This document shows, piece after piece, positions 4,836 through 5,416 of a stretch of 5,416 nucleotides of DNA; within the stretch, counting starts at the first letter, position 1; every line of letters begins with the position of its first letter. Position numbers and translations under genes: made by a program. The notes beneath the pieces were generated by a model. That model did not search any database, was not told the origin of the DNA, and saw nothing but the letters and a program-made list of their open reading frames with translations. This DNA is from Hyphomicrobiales bacterium (GTDB taxonomy: Bacteria; Pseudomonadota; Alphaproteobacteria; Rhizobiales; Beijerinckiaceae): the NCBI GenBank assembly GCA_028865375.1, contig JAGWKJ010000178.1, positions 1 to 5,416 on the forward strand, given 5' to 3'.

Positions 4836-5416
4836 GCGCCGCGATGGCGCGATCGCTCGCGCCGTATGCGCGCCGCCTCGCGGCCGTTCCACCGACGTTG
4901 CTGCTCGTCGCGCTCGCCACCTTCGCGCTGGCGCGGCTGGCGCCGGGCGGCCCGTTCGTCGCCGAGCGCGGCATCGACCCGGCGACGCTGGCCGCGCTCG
5001 ACAGGCTGTATGGCCTCGACCGGCCGTGGCCGGAACAATTCGCCCGTTGGCTGTGGGCGGCTCTGCATTTCGATTTCGGCCCCAGCCTGACATGGCGCGA
5101 TTCCTCGGTGTCGTCGCTGATCGCGGCCGCTTGGCCGACGTCGTTCGAGCTCGGCGCGGCCGCGTTGGCGCTCGCGTTCCTGGTCGGCGCGCCGCTCGGC
5201 GCTTGGGCGGCGTTGCGCCGGGGATCGTCGGGCGACGCGGTCGCGATGGGCGCGGCCGGGATGCTGCAGGCGACTCCGAGCTTCGCGCTGGCGCCCTTGG
5301 TCCAGCTCTCGCTCGGGCTGTGGCTGCGCGCGCTCCCCGTCGGCGGATGGAACGGCGGCGACCTTCGGCACTTGGCGCTGCCCGCGCTGGTGCTCGCGGC
5401 GCCGCAGGTCGCCGCC
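4832..5416 (+). CDS. OppB-like ABC transporter permease, N-terminal part
   Basis: This frame stays open from a GTG at 4832 to the right edge, giving 195 residues of a protein usually about 305-320 long. It matches the OppB/DppB inner-membrane permease of peptide importers: a first membrane helix (about residues 20-37), then RLAPGGPF (35-42), a short periplasmic part with LDRLYGLDRPWPEQF (56-70), HFDFGPSL (79-86) and SLIAAAWPTSFELG (95-108), then a second helix ending in GAPLGAWAALRR. The ATPSFALAPL (148-157), LPVGGWNGG (168-176) and LALPALVLAAPQVA (181-194) blocks are also typical. The EAA loop that contacts the ATPase lies beyond the window. GTG 4832-4834 overlaps the TGA of the binding protein (GTGA), which implies translational coupling; an in-frame ATG at 4844 is an alternative start. 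The expected next genes are oppC, oppD and oppF homologues. Confidence 0.88.
   Translation, partial: MSAAMARSLAPYARRLAAVPPTLLLVALATFALARLAPGGPFVAERGIDPATLAALDRLYGLDRPWPEQFARWLWAALHFDFGPSLTWRDSSVSSLIAAAWPTSFELGAAALALAFLVGAPLGAWAALRRGSSGDAVAMGAAGMLQATPSFALAPLVQLSLGLWLRALPVGGWNGGDLRHLALPALVLAAPQVAA

Noticed and set aside
3249..5093. Long open frame (614 codons) on the minus strand
   Set aside because: It lies opposite the binding protein and permease genes, has an Arg/Ala/Asp/Glu-rich low-complexity translation without recognisable domains, and is explained by GC-rich codon bias on the coding strand.

Overview
The window is a GC-rich stretch of ordinary chromosome, most likely from an alphaproteobacterium. 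The reasons are the DUF721-then-dsbA gene pair, the DsbA type with a second cysteine pair, the GCG/GCC/CGC-heavy codon use, and a TTGAC/TATA promoter in front of rpsT. I see no rRNA, tRNA, CRISPR array, insertion sequence, integrase or phage gene. All supported genes are on the + strand.

Layout from left to right: (1) the 3' end of a DUF721 (DciA-like) gene, stop at 255-257. (2) A 110-bp gap with a weak promoter candidate and a perfect 9-bp inverted repeat directly in front of the next ribosome binding site. (3) A complete dsbA-type periplasmic thiol oxidoreductase with a Tat-like signal peptide (368-1018). (4) A 170-bp gap with a good promoter, a terminator-like hairpin with a T-rich tail, and two more hairpins. 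(5) rpsT, ribosomal protein bS20 (1189-1455). (6) A 192-bp gap containing an AT-rich patch and nested inverted repeats. (7) A complete NCS2/NAT family nucleobase permease (1648-3039), followed by a perfect 10-bp GC hairpin that may be its terminator. (8) A complete family-5 (OppA-like) substrate-binding protein (best start 3234, stop 4833-4835). Its stop codon overlaps the GTG start of (9) an OppB-like ABC permease that runs off the right edge.

The genes form four functional blocks: DNA replication or unknown (DUF721), envelope disulfide chemistry (dsbA), translation (rpsT), and uptake (a proton- or sodium-coupled purine/pyrimidine permease, then the start of a peptide-type ABC importer operon). 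Only the last two genes are clearly translationally coupled. No stretch longer than 300 bases lacks a gene.

I found no new biological system. The items most worth a second look are the structured rpsT leader, the hairpin next to the dsbA ribosome binding site, and the departure from the common alphaproteobacterial orders DUF721-dsbA-smc and rpsT-dnaA.
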